Positions 25,093 through 36,340 are shown, counted from the first letter of the stretch. The stretch is 64,000 nucleotides of DNA from Hypericum androsaemum (GCA_963995505.1 OZ023198.1:8456558-8520557); one strand, 5' to 3'. A program made the numbers and translations. Notes: generated from the sequence alone by a model not told the origin.

Positions 25093-27806
25093 ATGAGCAG
25101 CTCAACGACGCGGTTCCTGATGCTCCTAACCGCCACCCCCTCCCCTCTCCTCCGCCGCTGCCTCTCCCCCTTCTTCCACCACCGCCGCCGCTTCTCCCCC
25201 TCCCCTTTCCGCCTCGTCTCCCCCCGCCAGCTCCACTCCCCTGCCGCCGCTGTATCCTCTTCGACGCCGTCGTTTCCTTCTCCACCCGAGCATCACTACC
25301 ACCACCCCTGGCCCGAGTGGTCCAGCCTCCTCGGTTACCTCTCCTCCGCGGGCCATTTCGACGCCTCCGGACACGTGTCGGTTCCCGGTTTGCCCGAGGA
25401 TGCCGCCTCCGCCTGCCTCTCCTTCGCCCGCCGCCGGCCAGATATCTTAGGGTTTGTTATTTTTATATTGGCGAATTCCTTTTTTTATTTTAAATATTTA
25501 TAATTTCCCTAAGTAATTGCTTGATTGTATTGGATTGTTTGGTTAGGATGCTTCCAAGGAGGGACATTGAAGTGTTAGTTGAGAAGGGGGAGCCGTTTCT
25601 ATTTGCTGATCGGGCGGAGTCCGTTCGGAGGATGAAGCTTTTCTTGACGAACAATGTGAGGGTTTTCGTTTCTTCCTCTCTCTGTTTCGAGGGTGTCCTT
25701 GAGCTTTTTCCTCATGCATTGTTGTCTTTAGATTCGAGATGGTGACGATAGAGCGGAGACTGCAGTTGACTTGATGAAGTACTTGTTAAGTTACGTGAGC
25801 AACGCGGTTGCATCCTCCGAGAGGAGCGGTGATCGTGATGTCCGACTTGTCGAGCTCTCTGTTCGGAATCTCTTGCAAAGGATGTCCCAGTATACCAATG
25901 AGACCATGCGTAACAACGGGCAAGAAGCGAACCAGCTTGGATCGGGGCAGACTCAGGTTCTTGATGGATACCAGCATACGGCCAGGCCTCTAGGTCAGAA
26001 TGCTGAGCTGAGAAGGGGTGACTGGATTTGTCATAGGTACATCCCTTTTGTCTGTGTTCAAAATGCATCTAGTTGTTTCTTAAGTTATCTGGATATTACG
26101 TGACAGTTTCATTTTTGTGTGAATTTGATGATTTCTGTTTCTAAAATTGTCTCTGTTGAACAGGTGTCGTTTTATGAACTTTAATCGGAATGTGAAATGC
26201 CTTCATTGTGAGGAAGCACGGCCAAAGAGGCAGCTTACGGGTGGCGAATGGGAGTGTCCCCAGTAAGCAATGCATTTGTTCTTCAATTCTTTTATCTTTT
26301 TAATTGGCTTGTTGGTCTACCTAATCCTCTTCGGGTCACTAGTCCATCACTTGACCTCTGAATTATCTTTCCAGATGCGAGTTTTACAATTACAGAAGAA
26401 ATACAGTTTGCTTGAGGTGTGATTGTAAGCAACCTGCTGTTGCTTCACTTGGTACAACAAACGTGGGATCTGGTTTAGGATATCAGGAGAATCTGAACAA
26501 TCTGAATAGGGCAGACAATGCCTCGGACGTGACCGGGGCGACATCAAATGAAGATTTTCCTGAGATAATGCCCTTGAGGAAAGGGGTGAATAGATTTGTT
26601 GTCAGCAGAAGGAAGAGCCCATTGGAGAGGAGGCTGTCTGATGGCCAAGACCAAAGAAACCAGAATAACTGGGGCACTTCGGAGAGCTTTGGCCATCAAA
26701 ACACTGATCGAGAGAAAACTGTTGGCGAAACAATAAGCCAGAAGTTGGACGATACATTTGGTACTAAAAGATTTGGATCTGATAACATGACAAGTCGTGG
26801 ACAAAATGCTGGGACGAAAGAACGAGCTGGAAAATCTGATCAATGGTTTGAGAGAGTTGCAGAGTTGCATAATGTCACAGATACATCAAGTGGGATTTCA
26901 GATGGTGACTCCCCTGATATCATGCCCATGCGTGAAGGAGAGAACAGGTTTGTGGTCAGCAAGAAGAAAGACCGTTCTCTGACGACTCCCTCTTACAAGA
27001 GACAGATGGCTATGGACCCTGCTAATACTACTAACCATGTATCTTTTGTTCCATTCCCTCCTAATTACTTTGCTCAGAAGGATAACCAGCAACCAGGTGC
27101 TAAAACAATTCCTCAATCATCAACTGCTTCTGTACCAGAGAATGTGGAGAGAACTACTGCATCACCTATGGGAAATGTGCCAGGTTCGGAGAACCAAAAT
27201 TCGGGCGCTGAGAATTGGAATTTCAGGGCTTCTGGTCGATATTCGAATGATGTTGTGACAAATTCAAGTTACGAGGAACCGATAAGTAGACGCGTGGCCC
27301 AGAATGCTGACAATTCTGTGCCAGGTGTCAGTGGTAGTTGGAGAAGGCAACATTCTGTTCCTGGGTATATGGGTGGACGGCCGAACTCCGCAGGTGAGTC
27401 GTCCCAAAATGTTTCAAGCCCGATGGAAAATAGGGATGACCCTGGGAGCAGTGGACACTCTCTGTCAGAGTATAGCAGCAATACCACAACTTCCATTGGA
27501 AAAACGTCCCGGTCATCGACAGGTAAGAGCTTAGAAGGGTCACAAGTGAAGGAACCGGATCCTTTGGACATGTCAGAGGAGGCCAAAGCAGAAAGATGGT
27601 TCAGACGCGTTGCTCAAATCAAAGATATCTCTGAACTAAGCCAAATCCCGGATGAAGACTTCCCGTCTATAATGCCAATGCGGAAAGGAGTCAACAGATT
27701 CGTCGTGAGCAAAAGGAAAACACCGCTCGAGAGGAGGTTAGCCTCCAACCAGTACAGACGAAATCTTCCAACTGTAAGCACTGATCCAGAAAATGAAAAC
27801 GATTAG
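25093..27806 (+). CDS. VAR3: VAR3/OZ-type RanBP2 zinc-finger protein, organelle-targeted
   Basis: Five exons: 25093-25451, 25547-25655, 25732-26036, 26164-26262, 26375-27806 (2304 nt, 767 aa), all GT-AG and in frame. Length matches Arabidopsis VAR3 (about 760 aa). The Ser/Arg/Pro-rich first 60 residues look like a transit peptide. Two RanBP2-type fingers (W-x-C-x2-C-x10-C-x2-C) lie at Cys256/259/270/273 and Cys289/292/303/306. The long Ser/Asn-rich tail holds three copies of a motif like DFPxIMPxRKGVNRFVVSKRK near residues 350, 467 and 717; the middle copy is weaker (REGENRF). In Arabidopsis the OZ/VAR3 family binds organellar RNA-editing factors and supports plastid development; the same role here is inferred. 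Orthology to VAR3 rather than another OZ member rests on length and the repeated motif. Confidence 0.92.
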
Positions 27807-28631
27807 TAGCTGATACAGTACCAGAGGTTGATGATCTCTTGCAGGTATGCTAAACGCTTTTTCATGTCGGAATTCGGAATCTGTTTTCGTCCAATTGTCT
27901 TGGGATTCCATTGTTCTTCTCCGACGGTACGAGGGCATCCAAATGATCTTCCAATTTCAGTCTTTTTTGATTGATCTACTTGCTGCTAGGGTCGGGCCGG
28001 TGACGAAAATGGACCGGATCCATAGAGCAGATCCACTTTTTGAGGATGGATTGATCCGTTATAAAATTTGGGTCCGTTCTACGGTCCGATTTCCTAGAAT
28101 TAACAAATACTTAAAAAATTGGATAAATCCAAACACCATGATTCAACTGACACCAAAATGTTAACTTGCATCATAATTTACGATGTTTCTTGGTATAAAA
28201 CAGCTTTTATTCGTAATGCTAGAATAAAATTAACAGCACAGCATAGTTTTAGTTTCATGATATTTACGGAAGCGGCAATGGGACGATGAAAAGGTAGAGT
28301 GCCAATTTGTGGAATTACCCAAGCAAAGCAAAAAGGTCGAAAGCATTGTTTACCCGATCGGATCGGACCATGAAAAGTATTTATACAAGTTAATATTTTT
28401 AATATCATAAATTAATTATTCTCTAGACAATTTACTAATTAATCTAGTTAAGTTTCTTGAAAGACACGTTCTTAAATTTCCTATTCGACAATGCACAAAA
28501 AAAGACGAACACGATAATCATTAATTAATATAATATAATATTAATAAACAATACCTTTCTAATATAATAAAAGCATTTCAGTAATCGAAAATATACTGAA
28601 GATCTTAAAAAAGAAAAGAAAAGAAAAGGAT

Positions 28632-28637
28632 CACGTG
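28632..28637 (+). promoter_or_regulatory. G-box (CACGTG) upstream of eIF2-beta copy 1
   Basis: A palindromic CACGTG lies about 290 bp before the ATG. It is a known plant bZIP/bHLH site; no function is shown here. Confidence 0.3.
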
Positions 28638-28784
28638 TCTAAGTAGACGGTGACGTTTAGTCGTTTCACCCCCACCCCAATAACACCCGATTTTAGAAAA
28701 AAAACACAACTCCCTCACTGTTGCTTCCCGCCTCTGTGTCCTTGTCCTCGTCTCCGCCTCTGACCCTCCCTCTACCTCCGCTCT

Positions 28785-28793
28785 AAACCCTAC
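28785..28793 (+). promoter_or_regulatory. Damaged telo-box in the leader of eIF2-beta copy 1
   Basis: AAACCCTAC stands where copy 2 has AAACCCTAA. Telo-boxes are frequent in leaders and promoters of plant translation genes. The last base is changed in this copy. Confidence 0.45.
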
Positions 28794-28921
28794 TTTCGGC
28801 CGATTTCCTCCAAAGGTAATCCCCTCCCTCTCTCTCTCTCTAGGATTGGAACTTCTCGATTGATATCTCTCTAACTCTATAAGCTTATTGATTTATATAA
28901 TGTTGATATTCTTAGCGAAGC

Positions 28922-31592
28922 ATGGCCATGGACGAACAAGTCAATGATGTGAAGGAGGAGCTCTCCGAGGTAATTAGTTTTCTCTTTGTAAAGAAAGAAA
29001 GCTTTCGGTTGCTTCTACGGATTGGTGGTTTTTTTTATTGCTTGGAATTGTTTTTTTTAATATATATTTTGTGCCCGTAGCTCGCTCCGTTTGATCCACC
29101 AAGAAGAAGAAAAAGAAGAAGCCTATTATTGTGCAGGAAGCGGCTGATGATTCTCTGGACAAATCACCCCCTCCACCGCCACCTTACATCTATAAGTCTC
29201 CACCGCCACCACCACCACCTTACGTACACAAGTCGCCGCCTCCTCCCCCTCCATATGTCCACAAGTTCCCCCCTCCGCCCCCGTACATTTACAAGTCACC
29301 CCGTCCTCCTCCGTACGTCCATAAGTCACCTCCACCACCTCCGTACGTCCACAAGTCACCGCCTCCTCCCCCTCCATACGTCCACAAGTTCCCCCCTCCA
29401 CCTCCCTACATCTACAAGTCGCCGCCGCCTCCTCCGTACGTCCACAAGTCGCCTCCACCGCCTCTGTACGTCCACAAGTCGCCTCCTCCCCCTCCATACG
29501 TCCACAAGTTCCCCCCTCCACCTCCCTACATCTACAAGTGGCCGCCTCCTCCTCCGTATGTCCACAAGTCACCCCCACTGCCCCCGTACGTCTACAAGTC
29601 CCCGCCGCCACCTCACATCTATAAGTCTCCCCCACCACCACCCTACGTCCACAAGTCGCCCCCTCCTCCCCAGCAGTACGTCCACGAGTCCCCCCTCCAC
29701 CTCCGTACATTTACAAGTCACCACCTCCTCCTCCGTACGTCCACGAGTCACCCCCACTACCCCCATGCGAGAAAACTGAGTCCTCGTCAGGTATTCTGTC
29801 TCGGGTTGCTTCTGGTTGTCCCATAACTCGTTTACGGGTTTGAAAAAGAAGAAGAAGAAGAAGCCCGTAAGTGATTTTGGGGTATTGGTTGGTGTTATTT
29901 TTGTGTGTCTATCGTCCTCTGCAACAATTGACCGGCTGGCCTATTTGATGTTGTTATAGGTCGAAGCCAGTGTCTTGGACGAGGAAGCTGGATATCAGCC
30001 TGAAGATTTGGATCGTAAGGGATCTCCCTACGAAATTACGTGTTTTTGTTTCGCACGTGAAAGCTAAATGTGGCATGGCATGCCTTTTTTCTAGATCATG
30101 TCGGCGAGGATGGAGATAGCGAAGGGAATCTCCCAACGAGGCAGATTTTTCCTTGGGAAGGACACGACAGAGACTACAAAATTCAGGAAGTAGGATACTC
30201 TTGTGCTAGTATAGCTGATAATCTTCGGCTGCACCTCAGTTTTCTTTCCCATGTTCTGCAATTTTTATGCAAGACACATGCATTGAAATAGGTTTTGGGG
30301 TTTAGGGTATTTTATCGGGTTTTGATTGAAAAAGGGAATGTTGTTAACTTGAGATTTTGACCAATCTACCTTTCGTGCTGCTAGGCGAGATAATCAATCC
30401 ATATTCTTTTAATGATATGATAATACCTTCTCAGATTTTTAATGCTGTCAAACAAGTTCGTGTTCCTTGATTGTTTCCTCTATTCTTATATATGTTCCAT
30501 TCTCTGTTATATGTTTCATGCTGGTAGCTTTTTGGCCTATTCTTCAATATGTTGCGTGAGAACAATCCAGAGCTTGCTAGAGACAGGCGAAGAACTGTGA
30601 TGAGGCCTCCTCAAGTACTACGTGAAAGCACAAAGAAGACTGTGTTTGTCAACTTTTTGGACCTTTGCAGAACGTATGTTATCTTACTCTTATGTCATGC
30701 TAGTCTACCTATATTGTCAACTTTCTGAATGTGACTGTTGTCTGAATGTTGTAGATTGGCGATCAACATGATCTTGGATATATAGACACATCAATTATTT
30801 TTGGTTGGCATGACAAACATGCAAGACATAAATCTGTACATAGCCTTTCTTGAATAAAAAACATTAATAAATTAGGGTTTTGCAAAATATGAAGCAATAT
30901 GATTATCTACCTTGGCAACTTTTGTTTCCATTATTGATGCCTCCTTACACACTTCCTTCTTTTTGTGGTGCTTCTTTATGAAGCACTGTTGATTTGTTTG
31001 TAATCTTATGCAAATTGTTATCTTTAGTTGTATTGCTAATATTACTGAACATTAAAACTTGGTAGCCGACACTTCTTGATACATATATATCTCTCAGAAT
31101 GCATAGACAGCCAGACCATGTCATAAACTTCTTACTTGCTGAGCTAGGGACAAGAGGTTCCCTTGATGGTCGGCAAAGGTTGGTTGTAAAAGGAAGGTGT
31201 GCTACGAAGGATTTTGAAGGAATCCTACGTAAATATATCAGTGAGTATACCTTTCCAGATTATATCTCAATAGCTTATCTAGCTTATACATATGGTAATG
31301 GTTTGGTTCTCCCATCATTTTGCAGATGAGTATGTCATTTGCCTCGGGTGTAAAAGTCTGAATACAATCCTTTTCAAGGAGAATCATCTCTTCTTCCTTA
31401 GATGTGAGAAGGTAAAGAGTCCCAAACCCTTATTCAGTTAAGTTGGAGATTCAGGACTTGTTGATAATCACACATTTTTTAATCCGCCTAACTAGTTGGC
31501 AAAATTGTATGCAGTGTGGCTCTGGGAGATCGGTTGCTCCCATCAAAGCTGGTTTCGTTGCTCGTGTCGGACGGAGAAACGCTGGCGCATAA
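28922..31592 (+). CDS. eIF2-beta copy 1 with an extensin-like insertion: chimeric gene or pseudogene
   Basis: Exons homologous to copy 2: E1 28922-28969, E4 29960-30014, E5 30095-30189, E6 30528-30673, E7 31098-31240, E8 31326-31411, E9 31515-31592, all open with conserved splice sites. Exon 2 (from 29081) has a 1-bp loss just before the first Lys run (TTTGATCCACC against TTTGATCCCACC), which leads to a stop at 29777-29779. It also holds about 600 bp of Pro-rich repeat. Exon 3 has lost its acceptor and first codons through a deletion near 29820. Reading from an internal AG (exon 29137-29790) and joining directly to E4 gives one open frame of 1305 nt (434 aa). It runs E1, [10 protein letters not shown], about 170 residues of [11 protein letters not shown] repeats, a frameshifted His/Arg-rich stretch, then the full eIF2-beta C-terminus with its C2-C2 zinc ribbon. 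Both Lys boxes would be absent. A plain pseudogene is the alternative. Confidence 0.55.
29167..29768 (+). repeat. Extensin-like tandem repeat inserted in eIF2-beta exon 2
   Basis: Encodes [22 protein letters not shown] and [10 protein letters not shown] units, the Ser-Pro(n) plus Tyr-x-Tyr-Lys pattern of cell-wall extensins. A higher-order unit of about 120 bp is visible (CCATACGTCC-type landmarks at 29251, 29374, 29494). Copy 2 reads GACAAGTCGGCCGAGAAAGC across the site, while copy 1 has the insert between GACAAATCA and GAGAAAACTG. One missing C near 29690 shifts the repeat frame close to its end. Confidence 0.85.
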
Positions 31593-31910
31593 GCTCTGCA
31601 AGTTGCACATTACCAGCATAATTTTTGAGTCGAGGGATCTTGTTTACCGTTTGCTTTAGCCAAACTATTCGTCTTTTGTTTAATTTTGTGCTGAGTATCA
31701 CAAAATGATATAATTAGTTGAGTCGCATTGATATGGAGACGGCCTCTGCTAGAATAGCGTCTCCTTTTGTTTCAAATCCTTGGTAATGGTTTTCTCTCGT
31801 GTTCCTGGATAAGAAGATCCACAATTTTAATCTGTTCGTCTCAAATGTCTTTTGTGAATGTTGCATCTTCGGTTTTTTGCTTAACCAATGTTACGGGAAT
31901 GAAGTTATCG
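31593..31910 (+). other. 3' flank of eIF2-beta copy 1, shared with copy 2
   Basis: GATATGGAGAC-GCCTCTG-TAGAATAGCGTCT and TTTTTTGCTTAACCAATGTT match 44527-44665, so the duplication extends past the coding end. Confidence 0.6.
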
Positions 31911-31971
31911 TAACTATAGATTTTGGGTTGGTGATTTGAAAATAAAAATTCTCTGATATATATCTTCGATG

Positions 31972-32212
31972 ACTAATATATTTAATATAATTTATTTATC
32001 AAGGAATATCTAGTCATTACTAATTTTATCTTGAAACATTTTAATTATTTTGAAACCTTATTAGCTGATAAAAAAACTGAAAGATCCCATTATTTTGAAA
32101 TCTTCAGTTTTTTTCTGAACTGATAAGGTTTCAAAATTATTAAAAGGTTTCAAGATAAAACCAGTAGTCATTAGATATTCCTTGATAAAGAAATTAAATT
32201 AAATATATTGGT
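31972..32212. repeat. 241-bp long inverted repeat (foldback element)
   Basis: The left arm (31972-32085) and right arm (32100-32212) are near-complementary over about 110 bases, for example TTATCAAGGAATATCTA against TAGATATTCCTTGATAA, and AAAAAACTGAAAGAT against ATCTTCAGTTTTTT at the centre. The loop is about 14 bases. It could be a MITE; a transcript would form a long hairpin. Confidence 0.8.
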
Positions 32213-32344
32213 AAGCTCTAGAAGAATTTTCAATTGTAGAAAAATAAATTAATCGAAAACGATAAGGGGTGCATTAACATATATCTTGTGAGTTAACTAT
32301 TCTATTTATGGAACACCTTCAAAGAAGTAATTAATTTTTAAAAC

Positions 32345-32861
32345 TAAAATAATTGTACCTTAGTGGTTCAAGATGCAAGATATCCCATATGTTTGACTTA
32401 TTATATTTATGCTATTTGATGCATTGCCTTTTCTTTATGCTGAAAATAACTCGTCATGATCTTTTAGTTAGTTTTCATAATTATTTTCTTTTACTACCTT
32501 ATGGTGTTTGTTTTTCATTGTGGTGGTGACTTGGAATTTTGCAATAGATATTATTTACATCTTACTTTTTCACCAATTGATTGCAGATTCTTTCTTCACG
32601 TATTTTTGTGGTAGAATCAGGCGGATCTCCTGTTGGAACAAAATAGGCCTTTTCTAAATGTGACTGTTGTCTGAATGTTGTAGATTGACGATCAACATGA
32701 TCTTGGATGTATAACCACATCGATTACTTTTGGTTGGTATGCCAAACATGCAAGACACAAATCTTCACTTTGGCGACTTTTGTTTCTATTATTGATGCAT
32801 GCTGATACTCATTCCTCTTTTGTGGTAGTTCTTTATGAAGCACTTTTGATTTGTTTGCAAT
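32345..32861 (+). pseudogene. Relic of a third eIF2-beta copy (intron 6 sequence only)
   Basis: Matches intron 6 of copy 2 (43480-43815) and of copy 1 (30720-30830): CTTTATGCTGAAAATAACTCG, GAATCAGGCNGATCT, GTTGGAACAAAATAGGCC and TGTGACTGTTGTCTG. The homology breaks at GATTTGTTTGCAAT where a Copia element is inserted, and resumes briefly after it at 36346 (CTTATGCAATT). No exons of this copy are seen. Confidence 0.7.
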
Positions 32862-33049
32862 TGAAAATGTGAAAGTCGCTAAACTGCATTGATCATCGTT
32901 ACAAGCTTAAATACAAGGAAGTATAACAACTTCTAGTCTATCTTGATAAGTCTACAGCTATGTAATACAAATACAAAGAAAGATGAGGTTTATTACAATC
33001 AAGGATTAAATGTAATAATCAGATGAGGATAGGATAGAAATTCGTAACA
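32862..33049 (-). repeat. 3' LTR of the Copia element
   Basis: TGAAAATGTGAAAG...TTCGTAACA. Pairs with 36152-36340. Followed inward by CCTTCAAGTTGGAG, the complement of a polypurine tract. Confidence 0.85.
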
Positions 33050-33057
33050 TTTTCCCT

Positions 33058-33420
33058 TCAAGTTGGAGCGTGAATATTGACAATGCCTAACTTAAAAACT
33101 AGAGTTCGAAATTGGTCAACTCTGAGGCCTTTGGTGAATAAATCTGCCAATTGACATGTGGTGCTGGTCTTGCAAGGAGCAATTTCATTGGAAGTGACCC
33201 GTTCACATACGAAGTGGCAATCCATCTCAACATGCTTGGTGTGCTTGTGATAAACCTGATTTTGAGTGATATGCAATGCTGCCTAATTATCACAAAATAA
33301 ATGTGTAAGTCTTTTGGAAATAATGCCGAGGCCTGTGAGCAACCATCTCAGCCAAATGACCTCACTAACAGTCACCGCTATTGTGCGATACTCAGCTTCA
33401 GTAGACGATAAAAAATAATG
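33058..33420 (-). pseudogene. Copia RNase H remnant
   Basis: Minus-strand frames give STEAEYRTIAVTVSEVIWL, then a broken stretch, then HTKHVEMDCHFV and QLADLFTKGL, the closing motifs of Copia RNase H. At least one stop or shift lies between the halves (about 33280). Confidence 0.8.
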
Positions 33421-33590
33421 CTTAATTTATTGCTTCACCAAGATATGGGAGAACCACCTAGGGTGATGAGGTACCCATTGCGTGAACGAGTCTTTGGACA
33501 ACTGATCCAGTCAGCATCGCAATATGAGACAAGATCAAAACCAGATAGGTTGTATAGCAAAATTCCTGATCATGGCATACTCTTGAGATA

Positions 33591-34560
33591 TCAGACCACT
33601 ATATCTGTGGCATTAACATGAGTTTGCCTCGGAAGGTCCACAAATTGGCTTAAGACAATGACAACATATATAATATTCGGTTGGGTAATAGTGAGGTACG
33701 TCAAGCGTCCAATCAACCGACGATATCGAGTGACATTGTATACAACATTTCTAGTAGTCTTGAAATAATGAATATGCTCAATAGGTATAGGGCTCGGCCG
33801 AGTGTCCTCTTTTCCACATTCGTGTAGCATATGAAACAAATATTTATGTTGACTGAGAACTAATCGATCGAAGGTACGAACCACTTTGATACCCAAGAAA
33901 TACTTCAGTTGGCCAATATCCTTGATACCAAAAGAACTATCCAGGCATCCCTTGGTACGAGTGAGCATTGCGGTGTCATCACTAACCAAAATAACGTCGC
34001 CAACATATACTAGCAAGAACAAAGCAACTCTGCCCCGTTGAAGTATAAGTAGAGCGTGGTCTACCCTTGATTGCCGAAAACCAAGTGTCAAGAGTGTCAA
34101 AGCTAGCTTGTTGTAACAACTTCGAGAGGCTTGTTTAAGGCCATATAACGACTTTTGAATCAAAAAACTCTGGAATCTCCCAACCTCCCGAATGCTTGTG
34201 GTATTTTCATATATACCTCTTCGGTCAAGTCACCATATAGGAAGGCGTTGTTGAAATCTAACTGGTTAATGAGCCAGCCCTTTTTAACCACAATGGAGAG
34301 TAAGCAGCGAACAAATACAAGCTTGGCAACCGGGGCAAAGATATCATGATAGTCAATGTCTTCGACTTGCTTGAATTTTCGAGCCATGAGCATCGCCTTG
34401 TATCTTTCTGTCTCGTCATTGGGACAAAACTTGATATTGTAAACCTACTTGGAATTAACAGCCTTTTCGTCAAGTGGTAAATCGACGATGTCTCATGTGC
34501 CATTGGCCTCTAGAGCATGAATATCCGTGCACATTACATCACGCCAACAAGAGGATTTTG
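33591..34560 (-). pseudogene. Copia reverse transcriptase remnant
   Basis: Reading the minus strand: NGTWDIVDLP, KFKQVEDIDYHDIFAPVAKL, QLDFNNAFLYGDLTEEVYMK, SLYGLKQASR, then VYVGDVILVSDD, where the catalytic YVDD is changed to YVGD, and KYFLGIKV. Frameshifts occur near 34160 and a stop near 34445. Order and motifs are those of Copia RVT_2. Confidence 0.85.
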
Positions 34561-35897
34561 CTGCTTCATGATAAAAAATAAGGCTCTCAATATGAGATAA
34601 CATTTGTTAAGTAAGCCCGATAAGCAATGGAAATCTTATCATAAGTAATGAAATGTGCCAAAGGATGAGTCCTGTATAACTCATACATTAGTAAGAAAAG
34701 TTACCACGCAATTAAGATTATTCGTAACTGACAGAAGATTTCATTTAAATTACAGAGTATAAAAGACTCGATCAAGTATCAAATCATCATAAATATGAAC
34801 CGTCACAATTCCTTGTACATGCATATCATCACCGTTAGGAATTTTGACGGGAGGATGTCCTTCATTACAAAGAGAATTATTCATCTAGACTGCATCACAA
34901 TTAATTTGGTCGGTCGCTTCTAAATCTATGACTTATGGTCAATTAAGAAAAGTCTTAAGAGCCCTATTAGCACTGGTTTCGGTGGGCATTTGTCGTGTCA
35001 ATGAACCAGAGTCTCACTTGATGACTAGTTGCTTCATCAGGCTAGTAAACTACTCCTGAGGCATGCCAGGAACTGGGCTTTCATCAGTACGGACCTGGGC
35101 TACTTTGGCTGACACTCGAGCACCCATTTTGCAGCTCCATCCTCCTCGGCGATTATTATTCTGTGAACCAGGTTCTCGACCCCCTCGTCTCCAGCCCTAT
35201 AGATATCCAATCAGCTCGAAGCAAGTTTTCTCAACGTGTCTCATCTTCTGACAGTGAGTTCACTTTGACCGGGTTCCATTATTAACTTATTTGGCTCTGT
35301 TGCCCTTTGAAGCATCTACTCAAAAGGCAGCAGCTTTGCACTCAGAGAAAATAGCTCGTCACTGTTCCTCCTCAGCAATAAGATGGTAAGTTTGAAGGAG
35401 GCTAGGAATCGGCTGAGTGCTTAGGATGTGCGACTTGACCGTGTTGAAAATGTCATCAAATCACATCAAAAATCGTAGAGTTGCTCCTCCTCTCGTATCT
35501 TTTGTACCTGTTTCATCATATCGCGATCACAATTAGAACAATTAGATTTTTGAAGAGGCCGATAGTCTAAACCTTATCCCAAAGCCCTTTAAGTGTGGAG
35601 CAATAGGCCGAGATACTCAGTTGATCTTGTTGGAGGGGTGATATCGCTCGTTGGAGATCATATGCCCAATGAGTACTCTCCTATCCAAACTGATCTACTA
35701 TGTCGACCCATATCTCTTGGCACACCTGATACTACTTCAATTTCCTTCACGATTGAGTTATGGAGCCATCTTTTCACGATGTCATCTCCACGTATCTAAT
35801 GGTTGAGGTCACTTGAATCTGGAGACGGTCGCAGAAGAGAACAGTTAACAAATACGAATTTGTTTTTCGCGAACAATTGGTCGCTCATATTCGTCAC

Positions 35898-36079
35898 TCA
35901 CTTGCCATAATTTCCGTCGTGCAACAACTCTGAGATAAAAACTTGGGCGAGATGATCAGATGGATGAAGGTAGTATGGTGACATTGAGTCCACACAACTA
36001 ACTAGTACTGCGAGAGTAGCAACATCTCCATGATTCGGGATATTCGTGCCTGAATTGTTGATACCCTCAGAAGACATTT
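35898..36079 (-). pseudogene. Copia Gag N-terminal remnant
   Basis: MSSEGINNSGTNIPNHGDVA leads into SPYYLHPSDHLAQVFISELL, the conserved start of plant Copia Gag. The region between here and the reverse transcriptase is too decayed to assign protease or integrase. Confidence 0.7.
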
Positions 36080-36138
36080 TGGTGGGATAAAAATGTGTGG
36101 TAGGTAGGTTAAATTTTTTATGGATTTTAAGCAAGTTT

Positions 36139-36151
36139 GGCTCTGATACCA
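36139..36151 (-). other. Primer-binding site (tRNA-iMet) of the Copia element
   Basis: GGCTCTGATACCA on the plus strand is the reverse complement of TGGTATCAGAGCC. It directly abuts the right LTR, whose first two bases are now TA rather than TG. Confidence 0.85.
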
Positions 36152-36340
36152 TAAAAATGTGAAAACAGCTAAATTGCATTGATCATCGTTACATGCTTAA
36201 ATACAAGAAAGTATAACAACTTCTAACATATCTTGATAAGTCTACAGCTACGTAATACAAATACAAAGGAAGATGAGATTTGTTACAATCAAAGATTAAA
36301 ATGTAAGAACTAGATGAGGATAGGATAGATATACGTACCA
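36152..36340 (-). repeat. 5' LTR of the Copia element
   Basis: Pairs with 32862-33049 through CATTGATCATCGTTACA, CTTAAATACAAG, AAGTATAACAACTTCTA and GATGAGGATAGGATAGA. Several substitutions separate the two LTRs, so the insertion is not very recent. Confidence 0.85.

Larger units (their letters stand above)
27807..28815. other. Intergenic DNA and 5' leader of eIF2-beta copy 1
   Basis: 27990-28140 is a repeat-like GGACCGGATCC segment. From about 28690 the sequence matches the leader of eIF2-beta copy 2, including the pyrimidine-rich exon that ends at 28815 and a 5'-UTR intron at 28816-28915. Confidence 0.5.
32862..36340 (-). mobile_element. Defective Copia LTR retrotransposon with both LTRs
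   Basis: Two about 188-bp LTRs (32862-33049 and 36152-36340) flank gag and pol remnants read from the minus strand. The primer site next to the right LTR is complementary to tRNA-iMet (TGGTATCAGAGCC on the minus strand, 36139-36151). The target duplication is GCAAT (32857-32861) and ACAAT (36341-36345), with one mismatch. At 3.5 kb it is shorter than usual for Copia; no integrase is recognisable and there are several stops and frameshifts. It sits within eIF2-beta intron sequence. Confidence 0.9.

Noticed and set aside
26544..26870. Minus-strand frame inside VAR3/OZ exon 5
   Set aside because: Shadow of the coding strand, with no start context or domain.
29126..29710. Long minus-strand frame rich in Cys, Arg and Gly across the extensin repeat
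   Set aside because: It is the antisense reading of a CCN-rich repeat, which lacks stops on several frames. It has no splice or start support.
29129..29779. His/Ser/Arg/Thr-rich plus-strand frame in eIF2-beta copy 1
   Set aside because: It is the shifted frame that follows normal exon 2 splicing. It ends in a stop before the exon end and matches no protein family.
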